Of a stretch of 64,000 bases of DNA, positions 51,119 through 60,256 are shown piece by piece. Positions within the stretch are counted from its first letter, which is position 1; the number at the start of each line of letters is the position of its first letter. Below the pieces are notes generated by a model. It was not told the origin of the DNA, made no database searches, and saw nothing but the letters and a program-made list of their open reading frames with translations. Made by a program: the position numbers and the translations under genes. The DNA is from Rubrivivax sp. (lineage in GTDB: Bacteria; Pseudomonadota; Gammaproteobacteria; Burkholderiales; Burkholderiaceae_C), in contig JADJYX010000025.1 in NCBI GenBank assembly GCA_016719535.1, forward strand, positions 62,001-126,000, given 5' to 3'.

Positions 51119-52030
51119 ATGACCACGCCCGAGTGGCAGGCCGCGGCCAACCGCCGCGGCATCCTGTACATGGCGGCGGCGATGGTCTGCCTGGTGCTCA
51201 ACGACGCCATCGTCAAGCAGGTCGGGCAGGCGATGCCGGTGCCGCAGATGATCGTCGTGCGTGGGCTGATGGCGGCGCTAATGGTGCTGGCGGTGGCGCG
51301 CGCCACCGGCGCCACCGACCGGCTGGCGCGGCTGGCCGACCGCCCGGTGCTGGCGCGCGCCGGCATCGACGCCGTGGGCACGCTGCTGTACCTGCTGTCG
51401 CTGATGCACCTGCCGCTGGCCAACGCGACCTCGATCAACCTGGCGGCGCCGCTGATCATGGCGCTGTTCGCGGTGGTCTTCCTGCACGAACGCGCCGGCC
51501 GCGCGCGCTGGCTGGCGATGGGCGCGGGTTTTTTCGGCGTGCTGCTGGTGATCCAGCCGCGCGCCGAGGGCTACAACGCCTGGGCGCTGGTGTGCCTGGC
51601 GGGCACGGTCTGCCATGTCGGGCGCGAGCTGCTGACGCGCCGCATCGACCCCACCGTGCCGGCCATCCTGGTGACGCTGAGCAGCGTGGTCGTGGTCTCG
51701 GCGCTGGCCGCGCTGAGCCTGCTGTTCAGCGGCTGGCAGCCGGTGTCGCTGCGCCAGCTCGGGCTGCTGGCGCTGGCCGCGGCGCTGCTGGCCGGCGGCT
51801 ATTTCTTCATCGTCAACTGCATGCGCCACGGCGAGATGACCGTGGTGGCGCCCTTCCGCTATACCGGGCTGCTGGTGGCGCTGCTGCTGGGCTGGGCGGT
51901 GTGGGGCGAGCTGCCGAATGCGCTGGCCTGGGGCGGCATCGCGCTGCTGCTGGCCAGCGGCCTGTATCTGCTGTTCGAAGGCCGGTCGCGCCGCACGCGC
52001 CAACCGGCCCCGGGCCTCACTCGATCTTGA
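51119..52030 (+). CDS. EamA/DMT-superfamily transporter
   Basis: A 303-aa inner-membrane transporter with about 10 helices in two EamA repeats. Segments include ILYMAAAMVCLVLNDAIVKQ, MIVVRGLMAALMVLAVARA, ATSINLAAPLIMALFAVVFL and FRYTGLLVALLLGWAVWGEL. Such proteins export amino acids or other small metabolites; the substrate is not known. The 3' end overlaps the convergent Bug receptor gene by 14 bases, so the two messages share complementary ends. Confidence 0.9.
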   Translation: MTTPEWQAAANRRGILYMAAAMVCLVLNDAIVKQVGQAMPVPQMIVVRGLMAALMVLAVARATGATDRLARLADRPVLARAGIDAVGTLLYLLSLMHLPLANATSINLAAPLIMALFAVVFLHERAGRARWLAMGAGFFGVLLVIQPRAEGYNAWALVCLAGTVCHVGRELLTRRIDPTVPAILVTLSSVVVVSALAALSLLFSGWQPVSLRQLGLLALAAALLAGGYFFIVNCMRHGEMTVVAPFRYTGLLVALLLGWAVWGELPNALAWGGIALLLASGLYLLFEGRSRRTRQPAPGLTRS

Positions 52031-52991
52031 TGCCGGCGTTCTTCACGATCGGCCCGTAGGCGGCCAGGTCGCGCTGCAGGGCCTGACGGAACTGCTCGGG
52101 CGTGCCGGGCGTCGGATCGATGCCCAGCGTGGCCAGGCGCTCGCGCACGACGGGGTCGTTCAGCACCGCATTGAGCTCGGCATTGAGCCTGGCCAGCACC
52201 GCCGCCGGCGTGGCGGCCGGCGCCAGGATGCCGACCCAGCTGTCGACCACCAGGTCGGGCACGCCGGCCTCGACCATCGTGGGCACATCGGGGAGCGAAC
52301 CGCTGCGCTTGGCACTCGAAACCGCGATCGCCTTCAGCTTGCCCGACTTGACATGGCCCTGCGCACCGGCCACCGCGGTATAGACGAGCGGAATGGCGCC
52401 GCCCATGACATCGGTCATCGCCTGGCCGCCGCCCTTGTAGGGCACATGCTCGAGCCTGGCGCCGCTGCGCTGCGCCAGCATCTCGCCGGCGATGTGCGGC
52501 GTGCCGCCGATGCCCGAGGTGCCATAGGCCAGCGGCCTGGTCTTGCTGAGCGTGATCACCTCCTGCAGCGTCTTTGCCGGCAGCTCGGGGTTGGCCACCA
52601 GGATCAGCGTCGCATGGCCGATCTTGCCCACCGGTGCGAAATCCTTCAGCGTGTCGAAGGGCACCTTGGCGAAGACATGCGGGTTGATGACCAGGGTGCC
52701 GTCGAAGGCCAGCAGCAGCGTGTAGCCGTCGGGCGCGGCCTGCACCACCTGGCTGGTGCCGATGTTGCCGCTGGCGCCGGGCTTGTTGTCGACGATCACC
52801 TGCTGACCCAGGCGCCTGCCCAGGAAGTCGGCGATCAGCCGCCCGCTGGCATCGGTGACGCCGCCGGGCACGAAGGGCACGACCAGGCGGATCGGCTTGC
52901 TCGGATAGGCGTCCTGCGCCTGCGCGGGCAGCCAGGCGGCTGCGGCCAGCGTGATGGCGGCCAGCAGGCCGGCGCGTCGGGTGGGTTTCAT
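52017..52991 (-). CDS. Bug-family tripartite tricarboxylate receptor, second copy
   Basis: A 324-aa periplasmic receptor with a signal peptide (MKPTRRAGLLAAITLAAAAW, cleavage near A-Q-A-Q). Mature start DAYPSKPIRLVVPFVPGGVT, then VDNKPGASGNIGTSQVVQAA and VPYKGGGQAMTDVMGGAIPL, all typical Bug motifs. It is an orphan: no TctAB is adjacent, as is common in Burkholderiales where Bug families are large. It lies downstream of the PEP-mutase-family gene on the same strand with 165 bases between, holding a palindromic repeat. Confidence 0.9.
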   Translation of the reverse strand: MKPTRRAGLLAAITLAAAAWLPAQAQDAYPSKPIRLVVPFVPGGVTDASGRLIADFLGRRLGQQVIVDNKPGASGNIGTSQVVQAAPDGYTLLLAFDGTLVINPHVFAKVPFDTLKDFAPVGKIGHATLILVANPELPAKTLQEVITLSKTRPLAYGTSGIGGTPHIAGEMLAQRSGARLEHVPYKGGGQAMTDVMGGAIPLVYTAVAGAQGHVKSGKLKAIAVSSAKRSGSLPDVPTMVEAGVPDLVVDSWVGILAPAATPAAVLARLNAELNAVLNDPVVRERLATLGIDPTPGTPEQFRQALQRDLAAYGPIVKNAGIKIE

Positions 52992-53077
52992 GGTTGTCTC
53001 CAGTGAGGTTGTGAATGGATGGCAGTTGTCCGGGCCGCGACAGGCGAGACCCTATCGGCATGAGTCAGGCGCCACCG

Positions 53078-53157
53078 AGCGACCGCCGCGGAGCCGGCTT
53101 CGCCGGGCCGCTGGCGGTGCCCCCTGGGGGGAGGCGCCGAAGGCGCTTCGGGGGGGT
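53078..53157. repeat. G+C-rich palindromic intergenic repeat, copy 4
   Basis: GGAGCCGGC-TTC-GCCGGGCC followed by GGTGCCCCCTGGGGGGAGGC and GGCGCC-GAA-GGCGC with a G run. It has the same plan as the copies near 12.6 and 27.0 kb, and lies just beyond the stop of the PEP-mutase-family gene. Confidence 0.7.
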
Positions 53158-54047
53158 CATTCCCCATCTGCCCAGCGGCGCTCGAAGGCGTGCACCTCGG
53201 GGAAGCCCATCAGCGTGGTGAGGTCGGCGAAGCGCATCAGCGGCTGCTGCAGGCCGGCCGAACTGCCCTGCTCGCGGATCGCCGCATACACCGCCTGCAT
53301 CGCCTGCGTGGCGGCCAGCAGCGCGGTCACCGGAAAGATCGCCAGCCGGTAGCCGATGTCTTCCAGCAGCGCGCGCGACAGCACCGGCGTCAGGCCGCCG
53401 TCGACCATGTTGGCCAGCAGCGGCACGTCGAAGGCACGGCCGATGCGGCGCATCTCGTCCTCGCTCTCGGGCGACTCGACGAACAGGATGTCGGCACCGG
53501 CGCGTGCATAGGCCTCGGCACGGCGCAGCGCCTCGTCCAGGCCGAGCGTGGTGCGCGCATCGGTGCGCGCGATGATCAGAAAGTCGGGGCTGCGCCGCGA
53601 AGCCACCGCGACCTGGATCTTCTTCACCATGTCGGCCATCGGCAGCACGCGGCGGCCCGGCGTGTGGCCGCATTTCTTGGGCACCTCCTGGTCCTCGAGC
53701 TGGATGGCCTGCGCGCCGGCGGCCTCGTAGCCCTGCACGGTGTGCTGCACGTTGAGCAGGCCGCCGTAGCCGGTGTCGCCGTCGGCGATCAGCGGCGTGC
53801 GCGCCATGCCGGCCATCTGCCGCACGCGGCCGACCATGTCGGTGTAGGTGGCCAGGCCCGCATCGGGCAGGCCGAGGTGGCTGGCGACGGTGCCGAAGCC
53901 GGTCATGTAGAGGGCATCGAAGCCGAACGCATCGGCCATGCGCAGCGACACCATGTCGTGCACGCCGGGGGCGACGATGAGGCCGGGCTGCTGCAGGCGC
54001 TGGCGCAGGGAGAGGGGGGCCGGAGGCGTGGATGCAGGGTTGGTCAT
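53157..54047 (-). CDS. Isocitrate lyase/PEP mutase-family enzyme (oxaloacetate decarboxylase or methylisocitrate lyase-like)
   Basis: A 296-aa TIM barrel of the isocitrate lyase/phosphoenolpyruvate mutase superfamily. Key sites: GVHDMVSLRMADAFGFDALY near the start, the Mg2+-binding DGDTGYGGLLNVQ, the active-site loop IQLEDQEVPKKCGHTPGRRV containing KKCGH, and ARTDARTTLGLDEALRRA. The Cys-loop is shared by 2-methylisocitrate lyase, 2,3-dimethylmalate lyase and oxaloacetate decarboxylase. The last two are common in this subgroup next to Bug receptors. I cannot choose among them. Divergent from the sulfotransferase-like gene. Confidence 0.85.
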   Translation of the reverse strand: MTNPASTPPAPLSLRQRLQQPGLIVAPGVHDMVSLRMADAFGFDALYMTGFGTVASHLGLPDAGLATYTDMVGRVRQMAGMARTPLIADGDTGYGGLLNVQHTVQGYEAAGAQAIQLEDQEVPKKCGHTPGRRVLPMADMVKKIQVAVASRRSPDFLIIARTDARTTLGLDEALRRAEAYARAGADILFVESPESEDEMRRIGRAFDVPLLANMVDGGLTPVLSRALLEDIGYRLAIFPVTALLAATQAMQAVYAAIREQGSSAGLQQPLMRFADLTTLMGFPEVHAFERRWADGE

Positions 54048-54094
54048 GCCGCGATCTTCGCATCGGCCGCCACCGCACGCGGCACACTCGCGGG

Positions 54095-54823
54095 ATGACC
54101 CCGATCCGCATCGCCGCCTGGAGCGGCCCGCGCAACATCTCCACCGCGATGATGCGCGCCTGGGAGAACCGCCCCGACTGCATCGTCGTCGACGAGCCGC
54201 TGTATGCGCACTACCTGCAGGCCACGCAGCTGGACCACCCGGCGCGCGACGAGGTGATCGCCGCCGGCGACCCCGACTGGCGCCGCGTGGCCGCCTGGCT
54301 CACCGGCCCGGTGCCCGAAGGCCGTGCGATCTGGTACCAGAAGCACATGAGCCACCACCTGCTGCCGGGCATGGACACGGCCTGGGTGCGGCAGCTGACC
54401 AACGTCTTCCTCATCCGCGACCCGGCGCTGGTGGTGGCCAGCTACGTGAAGAGCCGCGCCCGCGTCGAGGCCGCGGACATCGGCCTGCTGCAGCAGGTGC
54501 AGCTGTTCGACGAGCTGGCGCAGGCCCTGGGCGAACTGCCACCGGTGATCGACGCCGAGCGCTTCCTGCAGGCGCCCGAGGCGCAGGGTCGCGCCTTGTG
54601 TCAGGCGTTGGGCGTGCCGTTCAGCGAGCGCATGCTGAGCTGGCCGCCCGGCCCGCGCGCCAGCGACGGCGTGTGGGCACCGCACTGGTATGCCGCGGTG
54701 TGGCAATCCACCGGCTTCGAGCCCTGGCGCGACAAGCGCGTGCCGCTGCCGGCCGACCTGGCCGCGGTGGCCGAGGCCTGCCGGCCGGCCTACGAGCGGC
54801 TGCTGGCGCACGCATTGGGCTGA
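54095..54823 (+). CDS. Sulfotransferase-like P-loop protein
   Basis: A 242-aa protein of the sulfotransferase superfamily. The N-terminal PAPS-loop-like motif is RIAAWSGPRNISTAMMRAW, followed by DEPLYAHYL. The region VFLIRDPALVVASYVKSR resembles the 3'-phosphate-binding segment. Family members are often annotated as hypothetical sulfotransferase or near branched-chain transaminases; the acceptor is unknown. The ATG at 54095 is preferred over the upstream alternative start. It lies 23 bases before the convergent ATPase regulator gene. Confidence 0.8.
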   Translation: MTPIRIAAWSGPRNISTAMMRAWENRPDCIVVDEPLYAHYLQATQLDHPARDEVIAAGDPDWRRVAAWLTGPVPEGRAIWYQKHMSHHLLPGMDTAWVRQLTNVFLIRDPALVVASYVKSRARVEAADIGLLQQVQLFDELAQALGELPPVIDAERFLQAPEAQGRALCQALGVPFSERMLSWPPGPRASDGVWAPHWYAAVWQSTGFEPWRDKRVPLPADLAAVAEACRPAYERLLAHALG

Positions 54824-54845
54824 GCGGCGCGGCGTCGCCTGCGCG

Positions 54846-57360
54846 TCAAATCGGCGCTCGCGCCGACCCGTCCAGCAGCGATACCGACAGCGCCAGCGCC
54901 TGCGCGGGCGACCAGGGCAGCGACTCCTGCCACCAGTGCTCGTACGTCGCCGGCGGCAGCGTGTGCCGCAGCGCCTGCGCCGCCTGCAGCCAGTCGCTGC
55001 GGTCGTCGGCGCTGACGGTCGTCAGGCTCAGGAAGCGTTCGTCACCGTAGCGTCCGGCGGATGCGGCCATCAAGCGCACCGCCGGCTCTTGTTCGCCGCG
55101 CGCGGCGTGCAGGTGGGCCAGCCAGCGGCAGTGCTGGACGGCGATGCGGGCCTCGCCCTCGGCCAGCAGGAGTTCCAGCGTGCGGTGTTCCAGCCTCAGC
55201 GCATGCTCGATGCGGCCGTCCGCCAGCTCGAAGCGGGCCCGCAGGTGGGTGGCGGTGGCCAGGCTGACGCTGTCATCGTGTTCCATCGCCACGGCCTCGC
55301 CCTGGTCGACATGGCGCCTGGCCTGCAGCGGGTCACCCCGGCGCGCGGCCAGCAGCGCCTGCTGGATCAGCGTCACGCCGGCCGTCCAGCGGTCGCCCAC
55401 CGCCAGCAGGTGCTGCCGCGCCAGCGCCAATACCGGACCTGCCTCGGCATCGCGTCCGCCTTCCTGGGCCAGCCGCTTGCCCAGCCACCACGAGGCCAGT
55501 GCCGCGTCGCGCGGCGCGCCGAGCCGCTGCAGTTGCCGTTGACCCCGCCGCAGCAGTGCCAGCGCGGCCTCGGGGTCGAAGCAGGCCTTGCCCTGCTGGC
55601 ACCAGGCCAGCGCCTCGGTGCGCGGGTCGCCGTCGGCGCCGGCCTGCTCGGCGGCCTGCTGCGCGCGCTGCGCGGCGCGGTCGAAGTCACACCGGTGGTT
55701 GGCCAGGTTGGCGCCGACGAGCAGCACGCGCGCTCGCCAGGGACCCGGGAGCGCGGCCAGGTCCAGGCGCCCGAACCAGGCTTCGCCGGACTCGGCATCG
55801 TTGTCGTAGTACCAGGCCTCCACCAGCCGCGTCACCAGGCGGGCCTGCAGCAGCCGGTCGCCGGATTCGTGGAAGGCCCAGCGCAGGGCCGCCCGCACGT
55901 TGCCACGTTCGGCACGGTACAGCGCCAAGGCCTGCAGCCGCTGGCCCTGCTCAAGGCGGTCTTGCAGCGACGCGAGCCAGTCCGCGACCCAGGCGGTGCG
56001 CACCTGCTCGCCATGCGCGCCCTCGTCCGACGCGGCCAGCGCCTCGAGCGCAAATTCGCGGATCGTCTCCAGCATCACGAAGCGGGGCTCGGCGCCGACG
56101 TCGGGCGCGCGCTGCACCAGGTGGTGCCGCAGCAGCCCTTCGAGCGCCTGCCAGGCCCCGGCGGCATCACCGGTCATCGCATCGGCCGCCGCCAGCGACC
56201 AGCCGCCCACGAAGACGCCGAGCCGACGGAACAGCATCCGCTCGCGTTCGTCCAGCAGGTCGTGGCTCCAGTCCAGCGCCTGCCGCAGGCTGCGGTGATG
56301 CGGCAGCGCATCGGCCGCGCCGCCGGTCAGCAGGTCCAGCCGCCGCTGCAGGCGCGCGGCCAGCACCGGCGGTGTCATCACGCGCAGTCGGGGGGCCACC
56401 AGTTCGATTGCCAGCGGCAGCCCGTCCAGGCGGCAGCAGATCTCGGCGGCGGCGCGCCGGTCGTCGTCACCGGCGTCGAGCGGGCGGCCGTGATGCGCCG
56501 CGCGCTCGGCAAACAGCGCCACCGCCGGTGACGCCAGGATCTGCTGCATCGAATCGCCGGCCGGCAGCGCCAGCGGCGGCACCGTGAACACGACCTCCTC
56601 GCGCAGATCCAGCCAGCCGCGGCTGGTGACCAGCATCTGCACGCCGGGCGCTGCCCGCAGCCACTCGGCGACCCAGCCTGCGGCACCGGGCAGGTGCTCC
56701 AGGTTGTCCAGCACCAGCAGCGCAGACTGCCGCCGCAGGCCGTCCAGCACCAGCGCCGCATGCTGCCGGCGCCGGCATCCTGCAGGCCAAGTGCGGCGGC
56801 GATGGCCGTCATCACACCGGCCTCGTCGCGCACCGGTGCCAGCATCACCACGTGCACGGCGCGCCGCGGGGCGATGCGCGCCGCCAGTTCCAGCGCCACC
56901 CGGGTCTTGCCCGACCCGCCCGGCCCCGTCAGCGTCAGCAGTCGGCACGCGGGATCCGCCAGCCGGATCATCAGGTCGTCGAGCAGGCTGTCGCGGCCGA
57001 TCAGGGGCTGTGGGTCTGCGCCCGCCCCATCGGGCCGGCACAGGCCCGGCCCGCCCGTCTGCAGCGCCGCCGTGAAGCGATAGCCCCGCCCCGGCACGGT
57101 GACGATGGCATCGGCTCCCAGCAGCCGGCGCAGGGTGAAGACGGGACATGCAGGTTGCCTTCCTCGACCACCAGGCCCGGCCAGACGAGGTCCATCAACT
57201 CGTCCTTGGACACCACGCGCTCGTGGCGCTCGACCAGCGCCAGCAGCAGGTCGAAGGCACGCCCGCCCAACTTGGCGGGCGCGCCGCCGACCGTCAGCCG
57301 GCGCGCCTGCGTGTCAATGCAGGCCTGCCCAAGGCCCAGCGAAATCATGCGGGACATCAT
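54846..57360 (-). CDS. Winged-helix transcriptional regulator with NB-ARC-like ATPase and TPR domains, frame broken twice
   Basis: A predicted regulator of about 838 aa. The N-terminus is an OmpR/PhoB-type winged helix (LGGRAFDLLLALVERHERVV, ELMDLVWPGLVVEEGNL, PGRGYRFTAAL). The ATPase follows, with Walker A TGPGGSGKTRVALELAAR, a Walker B-like ALLVLDNLEHLPG and LEGLLRHHLVQRAP. The remainder is TPR-like helices (LARQHLLAVGDRWTAGV, ALRLEHRTLELLLAEGEAR). This is the architecture of SARP/LuxR-like large regulators related to STAND ATPases. Reading breaks near 57145 and near 56777; both are repaired by adding one base. It is divergent from the PEP-CTERM gene. Confidence 0.8.
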
Positions 57361-57449
57361 CGGCTCGGGTCCGAAGACCGCTCCTGGCCGTCAGCGACGG
57401 GTCGAGCGTAACAAAGCTGCCGCACGGCCCGGGCGCACCGCGTTAAGAA

Positions 57450-57459
57450 CGATTAATCG
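57450..57459. promoter_or_regulatory. Palindrome in the divergent region before the PEP-CTERM gene
   Basis: A perfect 10-bp palindrome CGATTAATCG, in an A+T-rich pocket (GTTAAGAACGATTAAT) of the 225-base gap between the ATPase regulator and the PEP-CTERM gene. It is a candidate regulator or sigma-factor site. Confidence 0.4.
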
Positions 57460-57585
57460 CGCCGCCGGCACCCCTTAAGGACACGACCACGGGTGCCCGC
57501 AGACAGTGCATCCCATGGCCACCGTCGCACGCCCAACCGACCTCATCTTCGACCCGGCCACCCTGCGAATTGGAGGAGTACGCCC

Positions 57586-58521
57586 ATGAACCCCTGTGTC
57601 GTTCGAACGGCCATGGCCGGCGCGCTGGTGGCCGCTGCCCTGGTGGCTTCGGTACCTGTCGCAGCGGCCGTGGTCCGCTTCGGCGGCGGCCCGCCGGTCG
57701 GCAGCCCGGGCTGCCAACCCGTCGGATTCGGCGACAGTTCGGCCACCAGTGCCGTGGGCGGCCGGGCGTACTGCGAATTCCAGTTTGGCGGCGGACCGCA
57801 CGCCACCTTGTATGAGGCAAGCGCCGGCTTCGGATCGCTGGGCGCTGCGGTCACTGCCACGCTGTTTCCGTTGCCCGGCTTCACGCCGATGAACCTGGCA
57901 GACGCCGGTGCCGAATTCATCGCCGACTACGTCTTCTCGACAACCGGCAACGTTCCGGGCGGCGGCGGATTGCCGGGCGTGAAGATCGCCCTCGACTTCA
58001 GCGGAAGCCTTGGCGTCACCTCCACCAGCGGGTCTTCCAGCGCAGGGGTGCGGGTCGACGTGACGATGGCCGGCCAGACGCGCACGTTCTCGCAGGGCGT
58101 GCGCGGTGACGGCCGCACGTTCCAGTCGAACAGCTTCGCCAGCGGGCTGAACCTGCTGGCCCTGATCGGCGACACCGATGTCGACATCGACCTCGTCTCG
58201 GGCGACTTCTTCAACATCCCGCTGAACCGGCCCGTGTCGGTGGGCATCCGGCTGGGCACCCACGCCTACCTCGTGTCCGACGGGTCGGGTTTGCCGTCCA
58301 CCGGCCGCGCCGAGTTCGGCTCGACGCTGACATTCGACGCCGACGGGCCGGTGTTCATCCTGCCGGCGGGCTACACCGTCAACGGCCCCGGGGTGGTCGA
58401 CAACCGCTGGGTGGCCACGCCCAGGTTCGACGTGCCCGAACCCGGCGGACTGGCACTGGCCGGGCTGGCGCTGGCAGCGCTGGCCGGCAAGCGTCGACCG
58501 CGCCGGCATACACCCGCTTGA
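57586..58521 (+). CDS. PEP-CTERM-sorted exported protein
   Basis: A 311-aa exported protein. The signal peptide is MNPCVVRTAMAGALVAAALV, cleaved near V-A-A-A. The C-terminus is a PEP-CTERM tag: VPEPGGLALAGLALAALAGK followed by a basic RRPRRH tail. PEP-CTERM proteins are sorted by exosortase and usually linked to exopolysaccharide. The middle is Gly/Ser/Thr-rich beta-sheet-like sequence with no enzyme motif (SGSLGVTSTSGSSSAGVRV). A GGAGGAG ribosome site precedes the ATG at 57586. It is followed 28 bases later by a methyltransferase gene. Confidence 0.88.
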   Translation: MNPCVVRTAMAGALVAAALVASVPVAAAVVRFGGGPPVGSPGCQPVGFGDSSATSAVGGRAYCEFQFGGGPHATLYEASAGFGSLGAAVTATLFPLPGFTPMNLADAGAEFIADYVFSTTGNVPGGGGLPGVKIALDFSGSLGVTSTSGSSSAGVRVDVTMAGQTRTFSQGVRGDGRTFQSNSFASGLNLLALIGDTDVDIDLVSGDFFNIPLNRPVSVGIRLGTHAYLVSDGSGLPSTGRAEFGSTLTFDADGPVFILPAGYTVNGPGVVDNRWVATPRFDVPEPGGLALAGLALAALAGKRRPRRHTPA

Positions 58522-58549
58522 CCACCCGGCAATCGAACGAGGAGCCCTC

Positions 58550-59359
58550 ATGAACAGCACCGTGTTAGCCCACAACCAGCGCACCGCCACCGTCTGGAGT
58601 TCCGGCGGCCACGCCTACGACCGCATCAGCCGCGGCATCGCCGATTCGATCGAACATGCGGTGGTGCGGCTGGACCCGCAGCCGGGAGAGCGCATCCTCG
58701 ACCTCGCCACCGGCACCGGATGGACCTCGCGCAGCCTGGCGCGGCGCGGTGCCGAGGTGGTCGGCGCCGACATCGCGGCCGACCTGCTGACCACCGCGCG
58801 CGAGCTGGCCGCACGCGAGCAGCTGCCCATCCGCTACGAGCTGGCCGATGCCGAGGCGCTGCCGTTCGAGAGCGGCCAGTTCGACGCGCTGGTCTCGACC
58901 TGCGGCGTCATGTTCGCCGGCAGGCCCGAGGCCGCCGCCGCCGAGATCGCGCGCGTGGTGCGGCCCGGCGGGCGCATCGCACTCACCACCTGGCTGCCCG
59001 ACAGCAACGTCTTCAAGATGTTCCTGGTGATGAAGGCCTACATGCCTTCGCCACCGCAGCCGGCGCCGCCCTCGCCCTTCGAATGGGGAAAGGCCGAGCG
59101 CGTGGCCGAACTGCTGGGCGTGCCCTTCGAGTTGCGCTTCGAACCCGGCACCTCGATGTACCGCGAGCCCGACGGGCAGCACGCCTGGGAGGCTTTCGCC
59201 AACGGTTATGGACCGACGAAGATGCTGGCCGCAGCGCTCGACGCCGAGCGGCGTGCGGCGCTGCAGCGCGATTTCGTCGCCTTCCACGACGGCTTTGCCG
59301 ACGAACTGGGGATCACGGTGCCGCGGGGTTACCTGGTGACGCTGGGGACACGCCGCTGA
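58550..59359 (+). CDS. SAM-dependent methyltransferase
   Basis: A 269-aa class I methyltransferase with SAM motif I ILDLATGTGWTSRSLARRGA, motif II acidic loop VVGADIAADLL, and post-motif VSTCGVMFAGRPEAAAAEIA and VRPGGRIALTTWLP. The C-terminal cap, including WEAFANGYGPTKMLAAAL, suggests a small-molecule acceptor. The ATG at 58550 has a GAGGAG site. It may be cotranscribed with the PEP-CTERM gene. Convergent with the GntR gene downstream. Confidence 0.85.
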   Translation: MNSTVLAHNQRTATVWSSGGHAYDRISRGIADSIEHAVVRLDPQPGERILDLATGTGWTSRSLARRGAEVVGADIAADLLTTARELAAREQLPIRYELADAEALPFESGQFDALVSTCGVMFAGRPEAAAAEIARVVRPGGRIALTTWLPDSNVFKMFLVMKAYMPSPPQPAPPSPFEWGKAERVAELLGVPFELRFEPGTSMYREPDGQHAWEAFANGYGPTKMLAAALDAERRAALQRDFVAFHDGFADELGITVPRGYLVTLGTRR

Positions 59360-59410
59360 ACGCGCCACGGGCGGGGGACCGACGGCCCCCTGCCGATGCA
59401 TGCGGCGCGG

Positions 59411-60112
59411 TCAGTCCCCGTCGCCCCGGAACAGCCGCGGGTCGTCGCGGATGATCTGCGCGGTGCGCTCGAAATGCGCCTTCAGCAGCGCCACCGCCTC
59501 GTCGGCGCGGCCGGCGATGGCGGCTTCCAGCAGCCGCTGGTGTTCGGCCTTCACGCCGCGCGTCTTCAGCGCCCGCGGCGCGGCCACGCGGCGGTAGCGC
59601 TGGTGCTGGTCGGCCAGCTGGTCGCAGAAGGCCAGCAGCCAGCGCGAGCCGCAGCCGCCGATCAGCGCACGGTGGAAGGCGCGGTGCCGCGGCTCCCACT
59701 CGGGGTTGTCCTCGAAGCGGTCTTCGGCCAATGACCGCGGCGTGCGCGCCAGCCGGTGGTGCGCCAGCACCAGCGCCTCCTCCCAGTCGGTGGCGTGACG
59801 GGCGATCGACTCGCGCAGCGCGATCTCCTCCAGCCAGCAGCGCGTGCGCGTGATCTCGTCCAGGTCCGCGGCGCTGATCGGCGCCACCACGAAGCCGCGC
59901 TGCTCACGCCGCTCGACCAGTCCGTCGGCCACCAGGCGGTTGAGCGCCTCGCGCAGCGGCGTCTGGCTGGTGGCGTGACGCTCGCACAGGCCCTCGATGC
60001 CCAGCTTGCTGCCGGGTTCCAGCACGCCGGCCAGCACCTCGGTGCGCAGCTGGTCGTACAGGCTGGTGGCGCGCGTGGCGGTACCGGTGGCGGGAACGGA
60101 CGTGCGGGACAT
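59411..60112 (-). CDS. GntR-family (FCD domain) transcriptional regulator, FAH-linked
   Basis: A 233-aa regulator. Its winged helix has GIEGLCERHATSQTPLREALN with recognition helix SQTPLREAL, and the wing RREQRGFVVAPI. The FCD domain spans residues about 95-225 (LDEITRTRCWLEEIALRESI, RHRAFHRALIGGCGSRW, EHQRLLEAAIAGRADEAV). The ATG at 60112 is chosen; a longer frame upstream is intergenic. It is divergent from the FAH-family gene, with a TTTATATATAAA palindrome between. A hydrolase effector, probably an aromatic or ureide acid, is inferred. Confidence 0.86.
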   Translation of the reverse strand: MSRTSVPATGTATRATSLYDQLRTEVLAGVLEPGSKLGIEGLCERHATSQTPLREALNRLVADGLVERREQRGFVVAPISAADLDEITRTRCWLEEIALRESIARHATDWEEALVLAHHRLARTPRSLAEDRFEDNPEWEPRHRAFHRALIGGCGSRWLLAFCDQLADQHQRYRRVAAPRALKTRGVKAEHQRLLEAAIAGRADEAVALLKAHFERTAQIIRDDPRLFRGDGD

Positions 60113-60178
60113 GCTGCCGCGAAATGTACACAAGCCGGATCGGCGCCGTTTTCGATCTTCGATGCTGCCGATCGGCTT

Positions 60179-60190
60179 TTTATATATAAA
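60179..60190. promoter_or_regulatory. A+T palindrome between GntR and FAH genes
   Basis: The perfect 12-bp palindrome TTTATATATAAA in an otherwise very GC-rich 144-base divergent region. It is a likely promoter -10 area for one or both genes and a possible operator for the GntR regulator. Confidence 0.5.
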
Positions 60191-60256
60191 CTTGCGGTCT
60201 CTCGGCGCGCCGGGCCGCCGCCGACCGCAACCCCCACCCGACGGAGCACCCGACCC

